In this document: positions 45,602 to 54,853 of the stretch, in pieces
Position numbering within the stretch: position 1 is the stretch's first letter
Layout: each line of letters starts with the position of its first letter
Source of the DNA: Selenomonadaceae bacterium
Lineage (GTDB): Bacteria; Bacillota; Negativicutes; Selenomonadales; Selenomonadaceae
Direction of reading: 5' to 3'
NCBI GenBank assembly: GCA_017428215.1
Contig: JAFRRH010000022.1
Span: forward strand, 62,001-126,000
DNA length: 64,000 nt
Translations under genes and position numbers: made by a program
Notes under the pieces: generated by a model
Databases searched by the model: none
Seen by the model: only the letters and a program-made list of their open reading frames with translations
What the model was told of the DNA's origin: nothing

Positions 45602-45622
45602 ATCAGAAAATTTTCAGGAGGA

Positions 45623-46225
45623 ATGAGTTTTTTGGACAGAGCGTTTTACATTTCGGAGATAGACGAAAAAATTTTTGCGAGGATTGACGGCAAATCTTAT
45701 AAAAAAGGTTGTCCGTTGCCATTGGACGAATTGCGCTATCTGCACGTCCTGCACAAAGATTTAAGCGGTAAAACTTTGGAAGGCGAGCTGATTTGCAACG
45801 TCAAAATTGCGGAGCCGCTGATTGATATTTTCACTAAACTTTACGCGGAGAATTATCCGATTGAAAAGATTCGGCTGATTGACGAATACGATGCCGACGA
45901 CGAACTTTCAATGCGCGATAATAATTCTTCGTGTTTTAATTTCCGCTACGTTTCATTTACGAACAGAATTTCTCTGCACGGCTACGGATTGGCGGTCGAT
46001 ATTAATCCGCTTTACAATCCGTACATAAAAACTGTTGACGGCAAAAAAATTATCGCGCCGGACAATTCCGCTGACTTTGAAGACCGCACGAAAAATTTTC
46101 CGTACAAAATAACGGAAGATGATTTATGTTGCAAACTTTTTGCGGCTCACGGTTTTATTTGGGGCGGAAATTGCTGGGACGATGAAAAAGACTACCAACA
46201 TTTTTTCATAGAAAGGACGAATTGA
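45623..46225 (+). CDS. M15-family peptidase (D-Ala-D-Ala carboxypeptidase-like)
   Basis: 200 residues, no signal peptide. The zinc site of M15C/VanY-like enzymes is visible: SLHGYGLAVDINPLYNP (HxxxxxxD) and DYQHFFIE near the C-terminus, with FIWGGNCW between. It should cleave cell-wall-type peptides. The ATG at 45623 is almost inside its GGAGG; the TTG at 45632 is better spaced and may be the real start. One base separates its stop from oppA, so wall-peptide trimming and peptide uptake may be linked. Confidence 0.8.
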   Translation: MSFLDRAFYISEIDEKIFARIDGKSYKKGCPLPLDELRYLHVLHKDLSGKTLEGELICNVKIAEPLIDIFTKLYAENYPIEKIRLIDEYDADDELSMRDNNSSCFNFRYVSFTNRISLHGYGLAVDINPLYNPYIKTVDGKKIIAPDNSADFEDRTKNFPYKITEDDLCCKLFAAHGFIWGGNCWDDEKDYQHFFIERTN

Positions 46226-46226
46226 C

Positions 46227-47879
46227 ATGAAAAAAATTTTAATGGCGACGTTGCTCCTCGTGACGATGATTTTCACGGGTTGCGGCGGCGGAGATTCGGC
46301 TGGCGGCAATTCAAAATTGAGCGTCATGCTCGGTTCAAATGTCGTATCACTCGACAGCGCGAACGCTACCGACATTGCGTCTTTTGAAGTTATTGCCGAT
46401 TGCATTGATGGCTTAATGCAACTTGATTCAAACGGCAAAGCAATTCCCGCGCTCGCTGAAAGCTTCGACATTTCCGAAGACGGCAAAACTTACACTTTCC
46501 ACTTGCGCGACGCAAAATGGGCGAACGGTGAACCCGTCACGGCGGAAGATTTTGTTTTTGCATGGCGTCGTCACTGCCAAAAGGCTGAAGAATATGCTTA
46601 CATAATGGGCAATACTGTTGCTTGCGTTAAAAATGCTGACGCGGTTATAAAAGGCGGCGACCCGAAAACTCTAGGCGTATCTGCTCCCGACGCTAAAACT
46701 TTTGTCGTAGAACTCGACGCGCCTGTTCCGTTTTTCCCGTCGCTTATGACTTTTGCAACTTTCTATCCGATTAACGAAAAATTTTATAATTCTGTCGCGG
46801 AAGGCAGCTACGGCACAAGCCCCGAAACTTTTTTATCTAATGGCGCGTTCATGCTTGCAAGCTACGTTCCTGGCGCGGCAAATATTCAGCTCAAGAAAAA
46901 TGATTCTTACTGGAACGCCGCCAACGTTGCAATCGACGGCTTTCAATATCAAGTTGTCTCCTCGTCCGATAATGCTTTGACGTCCTTTAAAAATGGCACG
47001 CTTAACGTCGTGAGCATTTCCGGCAACCAAGTCGAACACGTTCAGCAGGACGGCGAACTTTCCAAGAGCTTCCAAACTTTTCCTGACGGTACCCTCCAAT
47101 ATCTCTCCTTTAACCAAGACCCGAAAAATCATCACGCGGGCGCACTCGCTAACGTTAATTTGCGCCTCGCCATTTCCAACGCCATTGACCGCGAATCCCT
47201 CGTAAATAACTACGTTGTAAACGGTGCAAAGGCAACTTATACCGCAGTGCCGATTGACTTCGCGCCCAATGCCAAGACGGGAAAATTTTTCTCTGAAGAC
47301 CAAAAGAAATTCTCTGACGTTGTAAGTTTCAATGTTTCAAAGGCGCAAGAATTTTTGACTAAAGCTAAAGCTGAACTCGGCAAAGATGATTTTGACTTGC
47401 AGTTGATTTACTCCAATGACGGCGGCACCTCAACAAAAATTGTACAGGCGATTAAGTCTCAAGTCGAAGAGAATTTGCCTGGCGTGAAAATTAATCTTCA
47501 ACCCATGCCTAAAGCAGAATATCTTAGCAATGTGACTTCCAACAATTACGATTTGGCTTTGGTAGATTGGAAGCCCGATTACGATGACCCGATGACTTTC
47601 TTGACGCTTTGGACGACTTCCGGCTGTGAAATTTCTGAACACTGGAGCAACGCCGAATACGACAAAATTATTGCCGATTGCACGACGGGCACGCTTGCTG
47701 AAAATTACGACGCCCGTTGGAATGCACTTTACGACGCGGAAAAAATTCTGTTAGACAATGCAGTTATCGCGCCGCTTTACACTGGTTCAAATGCCGTTTT
47801 GATTTCGCCGAACGTCGAGGGAATTGATTTCCATGTTGCCGGCGTTGATCGCGTCTTTAAAAATGTAAAACTCAAATGA
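46227..47879 (+). CDS. oppA: Oligopeptide ABC transporter binding lipoprotein
   Basis: 550 residues, lipobox LLLVTMIFTGC. Family SBP_bac_5: YTFHLRDAKWANGEPVTAEDFVFAWRR near the N-terminus, LRLAISNAIDRESLVNNYV in the middle and LALVDWKPDYDDPMTFL further on, typical of OppA. Captures oligopeptides outside the membrane for OppBCDF. First of five tightly overlapping opp genes. The start ATG has AAAGGACGAATTGAC upstream. Confidence 0.93.
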   Translation: MKKILMATLLLVTMIFTGCGGGDSAGGNSKLSVMLGSNVVSLDSANATDIASFEVIADCIDGLMQLDSNGKAIPALAESFDISEDGKTYTFHLRDAKWANGEPVTAEDFVFAWRRHCQKAEEYAYIMGNTVACVKNADAVIKGGDPKTLGVSAPDAKTFVVELDAPVPFFPSLMTFATFYPINEKFYNSVAEGSYGTSPETFLSNGAFMLASYVPGAANIQLKKNDSYWNAANVAIDGFQYQVVSSSDNALTSFKNGTLNVVSISGNQVEHVQQDGELSKSFQTFPDGTLQYLSFNQDPKNHHAGALANVNLRLAISNAIDRESLVNNYVVNGAKATYTAVPIDFAPNAKTGKFFSEDQKKFSDVVSFNVSKAQEFLTKAKAELGKDDFDLQLIYSNDGGTSTKIVQAIKSQVEENLPGVKINLQPMPKAEYLSNVTSNNYDLALVDWKPDYDDPMTFLTLWTTSGCEISEHWSNAEYDKIIADCTTGTLAENYDARWNALYDAEKILLDNAVIAPLYTGSNAVLISPNVEGIDFHVAGVDRVFKNVKLK

Positions 47880-48817
47880 GCAAGTACATAGCAAAAAGAA
47901 TTTTAATGTCGGTGTTGACGCTGTTCATAATAATTTTCGTGCTGTTCGTGCTGATTCGGATAATGCCGGGCGACCCGTTCCCCGTCGAGCGCATGTCAGC
48001 TGAAATGATTATCCAAAAGCGCGAGGAACTCGGACTTAACAAGCCTATTTTAGAACAGTTCGTCAATTATATGTCAATGTTGTTGAGCGGGAGTTTCGGC
48101 AACGGAACTTCCCTGTACAACGGCGCACCGATTAAGCCGATAATGACTGCTTGCCTAATCAACTCGTTTAAAATTGGCGTGCTGTCAATATTATTCGGAA
48201 CGCTGGTTGGACTGGCAATAGGAATTGTCGCGGCACTCAATCGCGGAAAATTTTTGGACGGATTATGCACAATCGTTTCAATTTTGGGCGTGTGCATTCC
48301 GTCCTATGTCTTTATGATTTTCCTGCAATATTTTTTCGCGTACAAAATTCCGTTCTTCCCGTATTTTTTCGACCCGTCAAATTTTATGGCGTCGTCGATA
48401 ATGCCGGCGTTGTCGTTGAGTTTATTTGCGATTTCGACGATCGCTCGCTTTACGCGAAATGAAATGCTGGAAGTTATCAACAGCGATTACGTCAAATTAG
48501 CGGAGGCAAAAGGGCTTTACGGCTTTGAACTGATACGCAAGCATGTTTTAAGAAATGCGCTAATTCCAATCGTGACGGTTATCGCGCCGCTAGTTGTGAG
48601 TTTGCTGACGGGCGCAATGGTTATCGAAAAAATTTACGGGATAAACGGCGTTGGCAAACTCATGGTAGACGCGATAGCTGGGCAGGGCGTCGATTACAAT
48701 TACGTTTTAGCGTTAAGCATAGTATTTTCCGCAATGTATATCGGCGTCATGCTCGTGCTTGATATTTTATACGGAATAATAGATCCGCGAATCAGATTGA
48801 CGGCTAAGGAGGGGTGA
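47876..48817 (+). CDS. oppB: Oligopeptide ABC transporter permease OppB
   Basis: 313 residues, six predicted membrane helices; begins KYIAKRILMSVLTLFIIIF with RIMPGDPF as in OppB/DppB. The EAA-like loop YVKLAEAKGLYGFELIRKHVLRNALIPI contacts the ATPases. ATGA overlap with oppA and with oppC. Confidence 0.93.
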   Translation: MSKYIAKRILMSVLTLFIIIFVLFVLIRIMPGDPFPVERMSAEMIIQKREELGLNKPILEQFVNYMSMLLSGSFGNGTSLYNGAPIKPIMTACLINSFKIGVLSILFGTLVGLAIGIVAALNRGKFLDGLCTIVSILGVCIPSYVFMIFLQYFFAYKIPFFPYFFDPSNFMASSIMPALSLSLFAISTIARFTRNEMLEVINSDYVKLAEAKGLYGFELIRKHVLRNALIPIVTVIAPLVVSLLTGAMVIEKIYGINGVGKLMVDAIAGQGVDYNYVLALSIVFSAMYIGVMLVLDILYGIIDPRIRLTAKEG

Positions 48818-49791
48818 ACATGAACAAGGACGACTTTGAATTTATTAGCGACCGCGACATTAGCGTTGACGAAAATTTTGCCTCGCAAGGTTATTGGAAA
48901 GGCGTCGCCGTTCATTTCTTCCGCAATAAATTTGCCGTCACGGGTTTAGTTTTGATTGTCGTTATAATGTTGTTCGCGATTTTCGCGCCGATTGTTAGCA
49001 CCTACAGCTACGACGAAATTGTTTCCATAACGGACACGAGCGGCAAGGAAGTTATTGCCAAAAGTTTATCGCCGCAAATTGGCGACGGTTCCGCGCAGAA
49101 TTTTTTTGCTGATAGAACATTTATCTTCGGAACTGACGACATGGGGCGCGACCTCTGGACGAGAACTTGGCAAGGGGCGCGAGTTTCGCTGATAATTGCG
49201 TTCATGGCGATTTTTATTGACATGCTCATCGGCACGAGCTACGGATTAATATCGGGCTTTTTTGGCGGCGTCGTCGATCACATTTTACAACGCTTTATAG
49301 AAATTGCCGGCTCCGTCCCGACGCTGGTTATCATCTCAATCTTAGCAATTTTTATGGAAAAAGGAATTGGGCTAGTTATCGTGTCGTTGCTGATAACGGA
49401 ATGGATTGGCATGAGCAAAATTGCGCGGGCGGAGTGTTTGAAGTTAAAAGAGCGCGAATACGTTCTGGCAAGTCGGACGCTGGGCGCGGGAAGTTTCCAC
49501 ATAATCTTTAAGCAAATTTTGCCGAACACAATCGGACCGATAATTACGCAAGTCATGTTCTCGATACCGGTTGCGATTTTCACGGAAGCATTTTTAAGTT
49601 TCGTCGGCGTCGGTATCGTCTTGCCGCAATGTTCGATAGGTTCGTTGATTGAGGCGGGCTTTGGCAACATAACAATTTTGCCGTATCAAATTTTGCCGCC
49701 AATATGTGTGCTGGCAATTTTAATGTTAGGATTTAATTTAATCGGCGACGGATTCCGCGAGGCATTAGCTCCGAAACTTGAGGACATGTAA
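48814..49791 (+). CDS. oppC: Oligopeptide ABC transporter permease OppC
   Basis: 325 residues with the OppC/DppC N-terminal domain (FFRNKFAVTGLVLIVVIML), GTDDMGRDLWTRTWQGARVS, and the EAA loop YVLASRTLGAGSFHIIFKQILPN. Pairs with OppB in the membrane. Overlaps oppB by four bases and oppD by one. Confidence 0.93.
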   Translation: MNMNKDDFEFISDRDISVDENFASQGYWKGVAVHFFRNKFAVTGLVLIVVIMLFAIFAPIVSTYSYDEIVSITDTSGKEVIAKSLSPQIGDGSAQNFFADRTFIFGTDDMGRDLWTRTWQGARVSLIIAFMAIFIDMLIGTSYGLISGFFGGVVDHILQRFIEIAGSVPTLVIISILAIFMEKGIGLVIVSLLITEWIGMSKIARAECLKLKEREYVLASRTLGAGSFHIIFKQILPNTIGPIITQVMFSIPVAIFTEAFLSFVGVGIVLPQCSIGSLIEAGFGNITILPYQILPPICVLAILMLGFNLIGDGFREALAPKLEDM

Positions 49792-50837
49792 TGGAAAAAA
49801 ATATTCTTACAGTAAAAAATTTGGACATAACCTTCCGCACAAACGCCGGCAACATTCATGCGATACGCGGTGTTGATTTTTATTTACCGAGCGGGAAAAC
49901 TGTTGCGCTTGTCGGCGAAAGTGGCTCCGGTAAATCCGTCACGATGAAGGCAGTCACCGGACTTTTGGACAGCAACGCCATTATCAACAGCGGAAATATT
50001 TTCTACAACGGCGAAGACCTTTTGACTTTGACGAAAAAAGATTTGCGCCAAAAAATTAACGGTCAACAAATCGCTATGGTTTTTCAAGACCCGATGACGA
50101 GTTTGGATCCTACAATGTCAATCGGCGAACAGATTATGGAGGGCATGTTTCTACATAAAAAAATTTCCAGAGACGACGCCCGCCAAAGAGCCATTGAACT
50201 TTTAAATTTAGTTGGGATTACGGACGCCGAAAATCGCATGAAAAATTATCCGCACCAACTTTCCGGCGGTATGCGTCAACGTGTCGTCATTGCCATCGCG
50301 CTTTCTTGCGAGCCGAAAATTTTAATTTGCGACGAACCGACAACTGCCCTTGATGTCACCGTTCAGGCGCGGATTTTGAATTTGATTAAAGATATTCAAG
50401 CCGAAATGAATTTGTCGGTAATTTATATCACGCACGATTTAGGCGTTGTCGCGAAGGTTGCCGATTTTGTAAACGTAATGTACGCGGGCAAGGTGATTGA
50501 AGTCGGAACCGTCGAAGAAATTTTTTATGACCCGCGCCACCCGTATACTTGGGGATTGCTCTCCGCCATGCCAGATTTGGAAACTGACGACGATAGATTA
50601 TATTCAATTCCAGGCAGTCCGCCGAATCTTTTACACGAACCAAAGGGCGATGCCTTTGCTCCTCGAAACAAATTTGCTATGAAAATCGACGAGCGCGAAG
50701 AGCCGCCCATGTTTAAAATTTCGGAAACACATTACGCGGCGACTTGGCTTTTGCACCCCGACGCGCCTAAAGTTGAATTGCCCGCCGAATTAAAATCAAG
50801 ATTAATGCGTTCAAGGAAGGCGGCGAATTATGATTGA
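49791..50837 (+). CDS. oppD: Oligopeptide ABC transporter ATPase OppD
   Basis: 348 residues. Walker A GESGSGKS, signature LSGGMRQR, Walker B ILICDEPTTALD, H-loop YITHDLGVVA, and the C-terminal Opp/Dpp extension (DRLYSIPGSPPNL), though that extension lacks the usual run of cysteines for an Fe-S cluster. Overlaps oppF by eight bases. Confidence 0.92.
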   Translation: MEKNILTVKNLDITFRTNAGNIHAIRGVDFYLPSGKTVALVGESGSGKSVTMKAVTGLLDSNAIINSGNIFYNGEDLLTLTKKDLRQKINGQQIAMVFQDPMTSLDPTMSIGEQIMEGMFLHKKISRDDARQRAIELLNLVGITDAENRMKNYPHQLSGGMRQRVVIAIALSCEPKILICDEPTTALDVTVQARILNLIKDIQAEMNLSVIYITHDLGVVAKVADFVNVMYAGKVIEVGTVEEIFYDPRHPYTWGLLSAMPDLETDDDRLYSIPGSPPNLLHEPKGDAFAPRNKFAMKIDEREEPPMFKISETHYAATWLLHPDAPKVELPAELKSRLMRSRKAANYD

Positions 50838-51714
50838 ACCTCTGCTTAAAGTAAAAAATCTTCGTCAGCATTTTAAAATTTCGCGGAACTTTACGGTTAA
50901 AGCTGTCAACGGCGTGTCGTTTGAAATTTATCCCGGTGAAACTTATGGACTAGTCGGCGAATCCGGTAGCGGCAAAACTACAATCGGGCGCAGTATCATT
51001 CGACTTTACGACCCAACCGACGGTGAAATTTTTTTTAACCGCGATAAAATTTCCGGCGAACTTAGCCATAGAACTTGGCGCAGGCTCCGTAAAAATATGC
51101 AGATGATTTTTCAAGACCCAATGTCCAGTTTGAATCCGCGTAAAAAAATCGGTGACATAATCGGCGAAGGGCTTGATATTCACAAACTTTATTCCAGTCA
51201 AAAGGAGCGCAACGAAATTATCGGCGAGATTTTAAAAAAAGTTGGATTGTCGCCCGCGCACGCCGAACGCTATCCACAACAATTTTCCGGCGGTCAACGT
51301 CAGCGCGTCGGGATTGCTCGTGCGCTCGTCATGAATCCGAGATTAATTATTGCGGACGAATGTATTTCCGCGTTGGACGTTTCAATCCAGGCGCAAGTCG
51401 TCAACCTCATGAAGGATATTCAAGCCGAAACTAAATGCGCGTATCTTTTCATTGCGCACGATTTGAGCATGGTTAAATATATTTCTGATAGAATTGGCGT
51501 TTTGCACAAAGGCTATCTGGTTGAGACGGGAACGACGCGAGAAATTTTTTCCAATCCTGCTCACCCCTACACGCAAAGTTTATTATCAGCCGTACCGCAA
51601 CCTAATCCCGCCGTCGAAAAGCAACGTCAGCTTATTTCCTACGACGCGGCTAAAGCAAATTATGAAAAGGCTACAATGCGCCGATTAAGTGACACACATT
51701 TTGTTATGACTTAA
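50830..51714 (+). CDS. oppF: Oligopeptide ABC transporter ATPase OppF
   Basis: 294 residues. Walker A GESGSGKTTIGR, FQDPMSSLNPRKKIGDII, signature FSGGQRQRVGIARAL, Walker B LIIADECISALD. It is slightly short at the C-terminus compared with OppF of enteric bacteria. Last gene of the opp operon, followed by a terminator. Confidence 0.92.
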   Translation: MIEPLLKVKNLRQHFKISRNFTVKAVNGVSFEIYPGETYGLVGESGSGKTTIGRSIIRLYDPTDGEIFFNRDKISGELSHRTWRRLRKNMQMIFQDPMSSLNPRKKIGDIIGEGLDIHKLYSSQKERNEIIGEILKKVGLSPAHAERYPQQFSGGQRQRVGIARALVMNPRLIIADECISALDVSIQAQVVNLMKDIQAETKCAYLFIAHDLSMVKYISDRIGVLHKGYLVETGTTREIFSNPAHPYTQSLLSAVPQPNPAVEKQRQLISYDAAKANYEKATMRRLSDTHFVMT

Positions 51715-51729
51715 CTAAAATTCTACAAT

Positions 51730-51758
51730 GCGCCGTTTTATGCGGTGCTTATTTTTTT
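51730..51758 (+). terminator. Terminator of the opp operon
   Basis: GCGCCG / CGGTGC stem, loop TTTTATG, T-rich run. Confidence 0.7.
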
Positions 51759-51892
51759 GCAAGCAAGAAATTACAAGTCATAAAAATTTTCCCCTAATTT
51801 ATGAGTAATTGTTGGCAGGATTGTTAAAGAAAATTTCCACGTATTCAATATAATACAGCTAACCTAAAAAAGTTTTGGGAGGGCAAAATAAA

Positions 51893-52732
51893 ATGAAAAT
51901 CAGCATGAACGAGGCAACCGCTCTGAATTGCCAGGCGATGTCCATTGAGCAGGATATTCTCCTTGCCGAAAAGTACGGATATGACATGATTGAACCGCGC
52001 ACTATGGACAGAATGCGCGATTATCTCGCCGAACACTCGATTGAGGAATTGGCGGAACTCTTCAAAGCGCATAACATTGAGCCGCTTGCGTTTAATACCC
52101 TGTGTTTCTTCAACAATCGTAGTCCCGAAGGTTGGCAGGGAATTTTGGACGAGCTTAAGCAAATGTGCGAATGGGGACAGAAAATCGGCTGCAAAACTGT
52201 TATCACCGTCCCGACCGTTGACTTGAAAAAAGTTACCCGCTCCGAAATTCACAAGTCAGCTATCGCTTGTCTTAAGGAAATGGGTAAACTCGCTGGCGAT
52301 TACGGTATGAGAGTTTCGGTTGAGTTTATCGGACACCCCGCCGCCTCGATTAATACTTTTGGCGAAGCTTACGAAATTATTCAAGCTGTTGATATGGATA
52401 ACGTCGGCATTACGCTTGACTGCTTCCACTTTCACGGCATGGATTCCAAGATTGAAGACCTCGCAAAAGCCGACGGCAAGAAAATCTTTATCGTACACCT
52501 CAACGACACGGAAGATTTCCCGATTGGCGCGTTGCTTGACGAAGACAGACTTTGGCCGGGCACCGGTTGCATTAACCTCGACGAAATTTTCCAGACGCTT
52601 AAGAAAATCGGCTGGGCGCAAGATGTAGTTTCCGTTGAACTTTTCCGCCCCGAATATTATCGCATGAATCCCAACGACGTTTACAGACTCGGTAAAGAAC
52701 ACGCCGAAAACGTTATCAAGAGGAATTTTTAA
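51893..52732 (+). CDS. iolI: Inosose isomerase IolI
   Basis: 279 residues from ATG 51893 (GGGAGGG upstream). TIM-barrel sugar-phosphate isomerase family. The run KISMNEATALN, IEPRTMDRMRDYLAEHS, VEFIGHPAASINTFGEAYEI, HVDDT-like HLNDTEDFPIGALLDEDRLWPG and VSVELFRPEYY closely follow Bacillus IolI, which interconverts 2-keto-myo-inositol and 1-keto-D-chiro-inositol. Metal ligands E, D, H, E of the family are present. It heads the first iol transcript with iolG. A TATAAT lies at 51849 but no matching -35 is at 17 bp. Confidence 0.88.
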   Translation: MKISMNEATALNCQAMSIEQDILLAEKYGYDMIEPRTMDRMRDYLAEHSIEELAELFKAHNIEPLAFNTLCFFNNRSPEGWQGILDELKQMCEWGQKIGCKTVITVPTVDLKKVTRSEIHKSAIACLKEMGKLAGDYGMRVSVEFIGHPAASINTFGEAYEIIQAVDMDNVGITLDCFHFHGMDSKIEDLAKADGKKIFIVHLNDTEDFPIGALLDEDRLWPGTGCINLDEIFQTLKKIGWAQDVVSVELFRPEYYRMNPNDVYRLGKEHAENVIKRNF

Positions 52733-52744
52733 GGAGGAAATATT

Positions 52745-53755
52745 ATGCTTAACGTAGGAGTTATCGGTTGCGGCGGCATGGGACGCGACCACATCAAGAG
52801 AATTACTGAACGCATTCAAGGCGCACAAGTTGTAGCAGTTGCTGATATGATTGAAGCTCTCGCGCAAAAAGGTCAAGCTATCGCGGGCGAAGGTTGCAAA
52901 ATTTACTCCGACGGTAAAGATCTCATTAACGACGCTAATGTTGACGCAGTGTTTATCGTAAGTCCCGGTTTCGCGCATAAAGAAAGCCTGCTCGAAGCTA
53001 TCAAAGCAGGCAAAAGAATTTTCTGCGAAAAACCGCTGTGCACCACTGCCGCCGATTGTTTGGAAGTTATCGACGCCGAAATTAAATCCGGCAAACATTT
53101 AATCCAACTCGGATTCATGCGCCGCTACGACAAGGGCTATCGTCAAGTCAAAGCCGCGATTCAATCCGGCGAATACGGCGAACCTTTAATCGTTCACTGC
53201 ACGCACCGCAATCCCGTTGTCCCCGACAGTTATACAACTCGCATGGCTGTTGACGATACCGCCATTCATGAAATAGACGTTATTCACTGGCTCGTTAATG
53301 ATGATTTTGTCTCCGCGCAGGTTCTCTTCCCGCGCAAAACCAAATACGCCGCAGATCATCTTGCAGACCCGCAGATTATGTTACTCCGCACCAAAAACGG
53401 CATTTGCGTTGATGATGAAGTTTTCGTTAACTGCAAATTCGGCTACGACATTAACTGCGAAGTCGTTTGCGAAGACGGCGCGATTAAAATGCCTCAGCCG
53501 CTCTATCCGAGCTATCGTAAGGGCGCACAAGTTTCCACGACCATTGATACCGACTGCTTCGTACGTTTCCATGACGCTTACGATGAGGAAGTTCAAGATT
53601 GGGTCAACGAGGCTGCCAAAGGCGTCGTCAGCGGTCCGAACGCTTGGGACGGCTACCTTGCAAACTGCACTGCCGACGCACTCGTTAAATCTCAACAGTC
53701 CGACGGCGCAATAGTTCCCATTGTCTTCAAGGATCGTCCCGACTTCTACAAGTAA
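52745..53755 (+). CDS. iolG: myo-Inositol 2-dehydrogenase
   Basis: 336 residues, GFO/IDH/MOCA fold. Oxidises myo-inositol to 2-keto-myo-inositol with NAD. Rossmann loop VGVIGCGGMGRDH, the EKP motif in FCEKPLCTTAADC, and the catalytic D-x3-H of DDTAIHEIDVIHWL. Ribosome site AAGGAGGAAATATT. Follows iolI by 12 bp and is ended by a bidirectional terminator facing iolR. Confidence 0.92.
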   Translation: MLNVGVIGCGGMGRDHIKRITERIQGAQVVAVADMIEALAQKGQAIAGEGCKIYSDGKDLINDANVDAVFIVSPGFAHKESLLEAIKAGKRIFCEKPLCTTAADCLEVIDAEIKSGKHLIQLGFMRRYDKGYRQVKAAIQSGEYGEPLIVHCTHRNPVVPDSYTTRMAVDDTAIHEIDVIHWLVNDDFVSAQVLFPRKTKYAADHLADPQIMLLRTKNGICVDDEVFVNCKFGYDINCEVVCEDGAIKMPQPLYPSYRKGAQVSTTIDTDCFVRFHDAYDEEVQDWVNEAAKGVVSGPNAWDGYLANCTADALVKSQQSDGAIVPIVFKDRPDFYK

Positions 53756-53799
53756 TTCGTTTCACTTCCCTAAGACCCTAATCCAACAAATGCTATAAA

Positions 53800-53834
53800 G
53801 CGGCTCACTTACTAAGCGAGCCGTCATTTTTTTA
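53800..53834. terminator. Bidirectional terminator between iolG and iolR
   Basis: GCGGCTC / GAGCCG(T) stem with loop ACTTACTAAGC and T7 on the plus side. It covers the iolR stop. Confidence 0.8.
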
Positions 53835-54605
53835 ATCGTCTTCGGGCAGAATCAGATTGATTGAATTTTTTTTGAAGTATTCGAGATATTTTTCCGGCGG
53901 ATTTTTATCGGTGACAACGTGATTAATGTCAATTAGTCTGCTGTAAGTCATAAGCGAGGCAACGTCGAATTTGGAGTTGTCAACGAGCAAATATTTCGGG
54001 CAGGATTTTTGGACGAGTTCTCTTTTAATTTCACATTCAAGCGGCGAGGCATTAGTTGCGCCGTGTTCGATAGAAATTCCCGTGCTTGCCAGAAATATTT
54101 TCGAGAAATTGTAGTTCTTTATGCAGTCTAAGACGCTGGGACCGACGAGAGCTTTTATCGGCGGCTGAAGATTTCCGCCCGTCGCAATGACGTTTAAGTT
54201 GCTGTAGCGCGTCGCCAAATCGAGGACGTAAACGCTTGCCGTAACGATTGTCAAAAAATTTTTTTCGGCGAGGTGCGGGAGCAAATGCATAGTTGTCGTT
54301 CCTGAATCAATATAGATAACATCACCGTCATTTACAAAAGTAGCAGCAATCGCGGCGATTCTTTTTTTCTCGTTAATGTTGCGTATTTCGCGGGCGGAAA
54401 ATGGCTCCAGCGAAGTTATCTCCGCCTCTTTTAGCACAATGCCGCCATAAACTTTTCGGATTATCCCGTCCTCTTCAAGCTCGGCTATATCGCGACGGAT
54501 TGTATTTTTCGACACACCAAAATTTTCACACAGCTCATCAAGCGATATACGCTTCCGCTCTTTTAGCAATTCGTGAATTTGGTGGATTCGTTCTACTTTC
54601 AACAC
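53832..54605 (-). CDS. iolR: DeoR-family repressor, probable IolR
   Basis: 257 residues; GTG at 54605 (or TTG at 54602) behind GGAGG. N-terminal helix-turn-helix ISLDELCENFGVSKNTIRRDIAELEEDGIIRKVYGG is the DeoR signature. The C-terminal sugar-phosphate sensor domain has DSGTTTMHLLPHL. In Bacillus, IolR of this family represses iol genes until the IolC product, DKG-6-phosphate, appears. Here it is divergent from the second iol transcript, whose promoter carries matching tandem sites, which supports the call. Confidence 0.82.
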   Translation of the reverse strand: MLKVERIHQIHELLKERKRISLDELCENFGVSKNTIRRDIAELEEDGIIRKVYGGIVLKEAEITSLEPFSAREIRNINEKKRIAAIAATFVNDGDVIYIDSGTTTMHLLPHLAEKNFLTIVTASVYVLDLATRYSNLNVIATGGNLQPPIKALVGPSVLDCIKNYNFSKIFLASTGISIEHGATNASPLECEIKRELVQKSCPKYLLVDNSKFDVASLMTYSRLIDINHVVTDKNPPEKYLEYFKKNSINLILPEDD

Positions 54606-54764
54606 AGAGCCTCCTTTTTTAGTGGTTAGTTGCTAATGGTTAATGTTTATTTAAATCATTGTAAACTAAAATCTAACTGCTGACAAGGATTTTTCAGAAA
54701 ATATTCGCAAAATTTCAACGGACTTGCCCGCTCAAAAATCTGTAAAAATTTTCCGAAAAACTGA

Positions 54765-54793
54765 TTGACATTATGCTTGATAAGTTTTAAAAT
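54765..54793 (+). promoter_or_regulatory. Promoter of the second iol transcript
   Basis: TTGACA, 17-bp spacer, TAAAAT, about 60 bp before the Fe-alcohol dehydrogenase start. The iolR side of the 248-bp gap (54606-54764) has only AT-rich sequence with a TAGTTGCTAATGGTTAATG stretch and no clear promoter. Confidence 0.7.
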
Positions 54794-54805
54794 TAAATCA
54801 CGATA

Positions 54806-54827
54806 TAACCAAGATTTAATCAAGAAT
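54806..54827 (+). promoter_or_regulatory. Candidate IolR operator (tandem 11-mers)
   Basis: TAACCAAGATT followed directly by TAATCAAGAAT. The second fits all 11 positions of WRAYCAADARD, the consensus I recall for Bacillus subtilis IolR; the first misses one. The 11-bp period puts both on one DNA face, just after the predicted transcription start. Confidence 0.6.
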
Positions 54828-54853
54828 TGAATTTTGTAAGGAGAGTGAATTTA

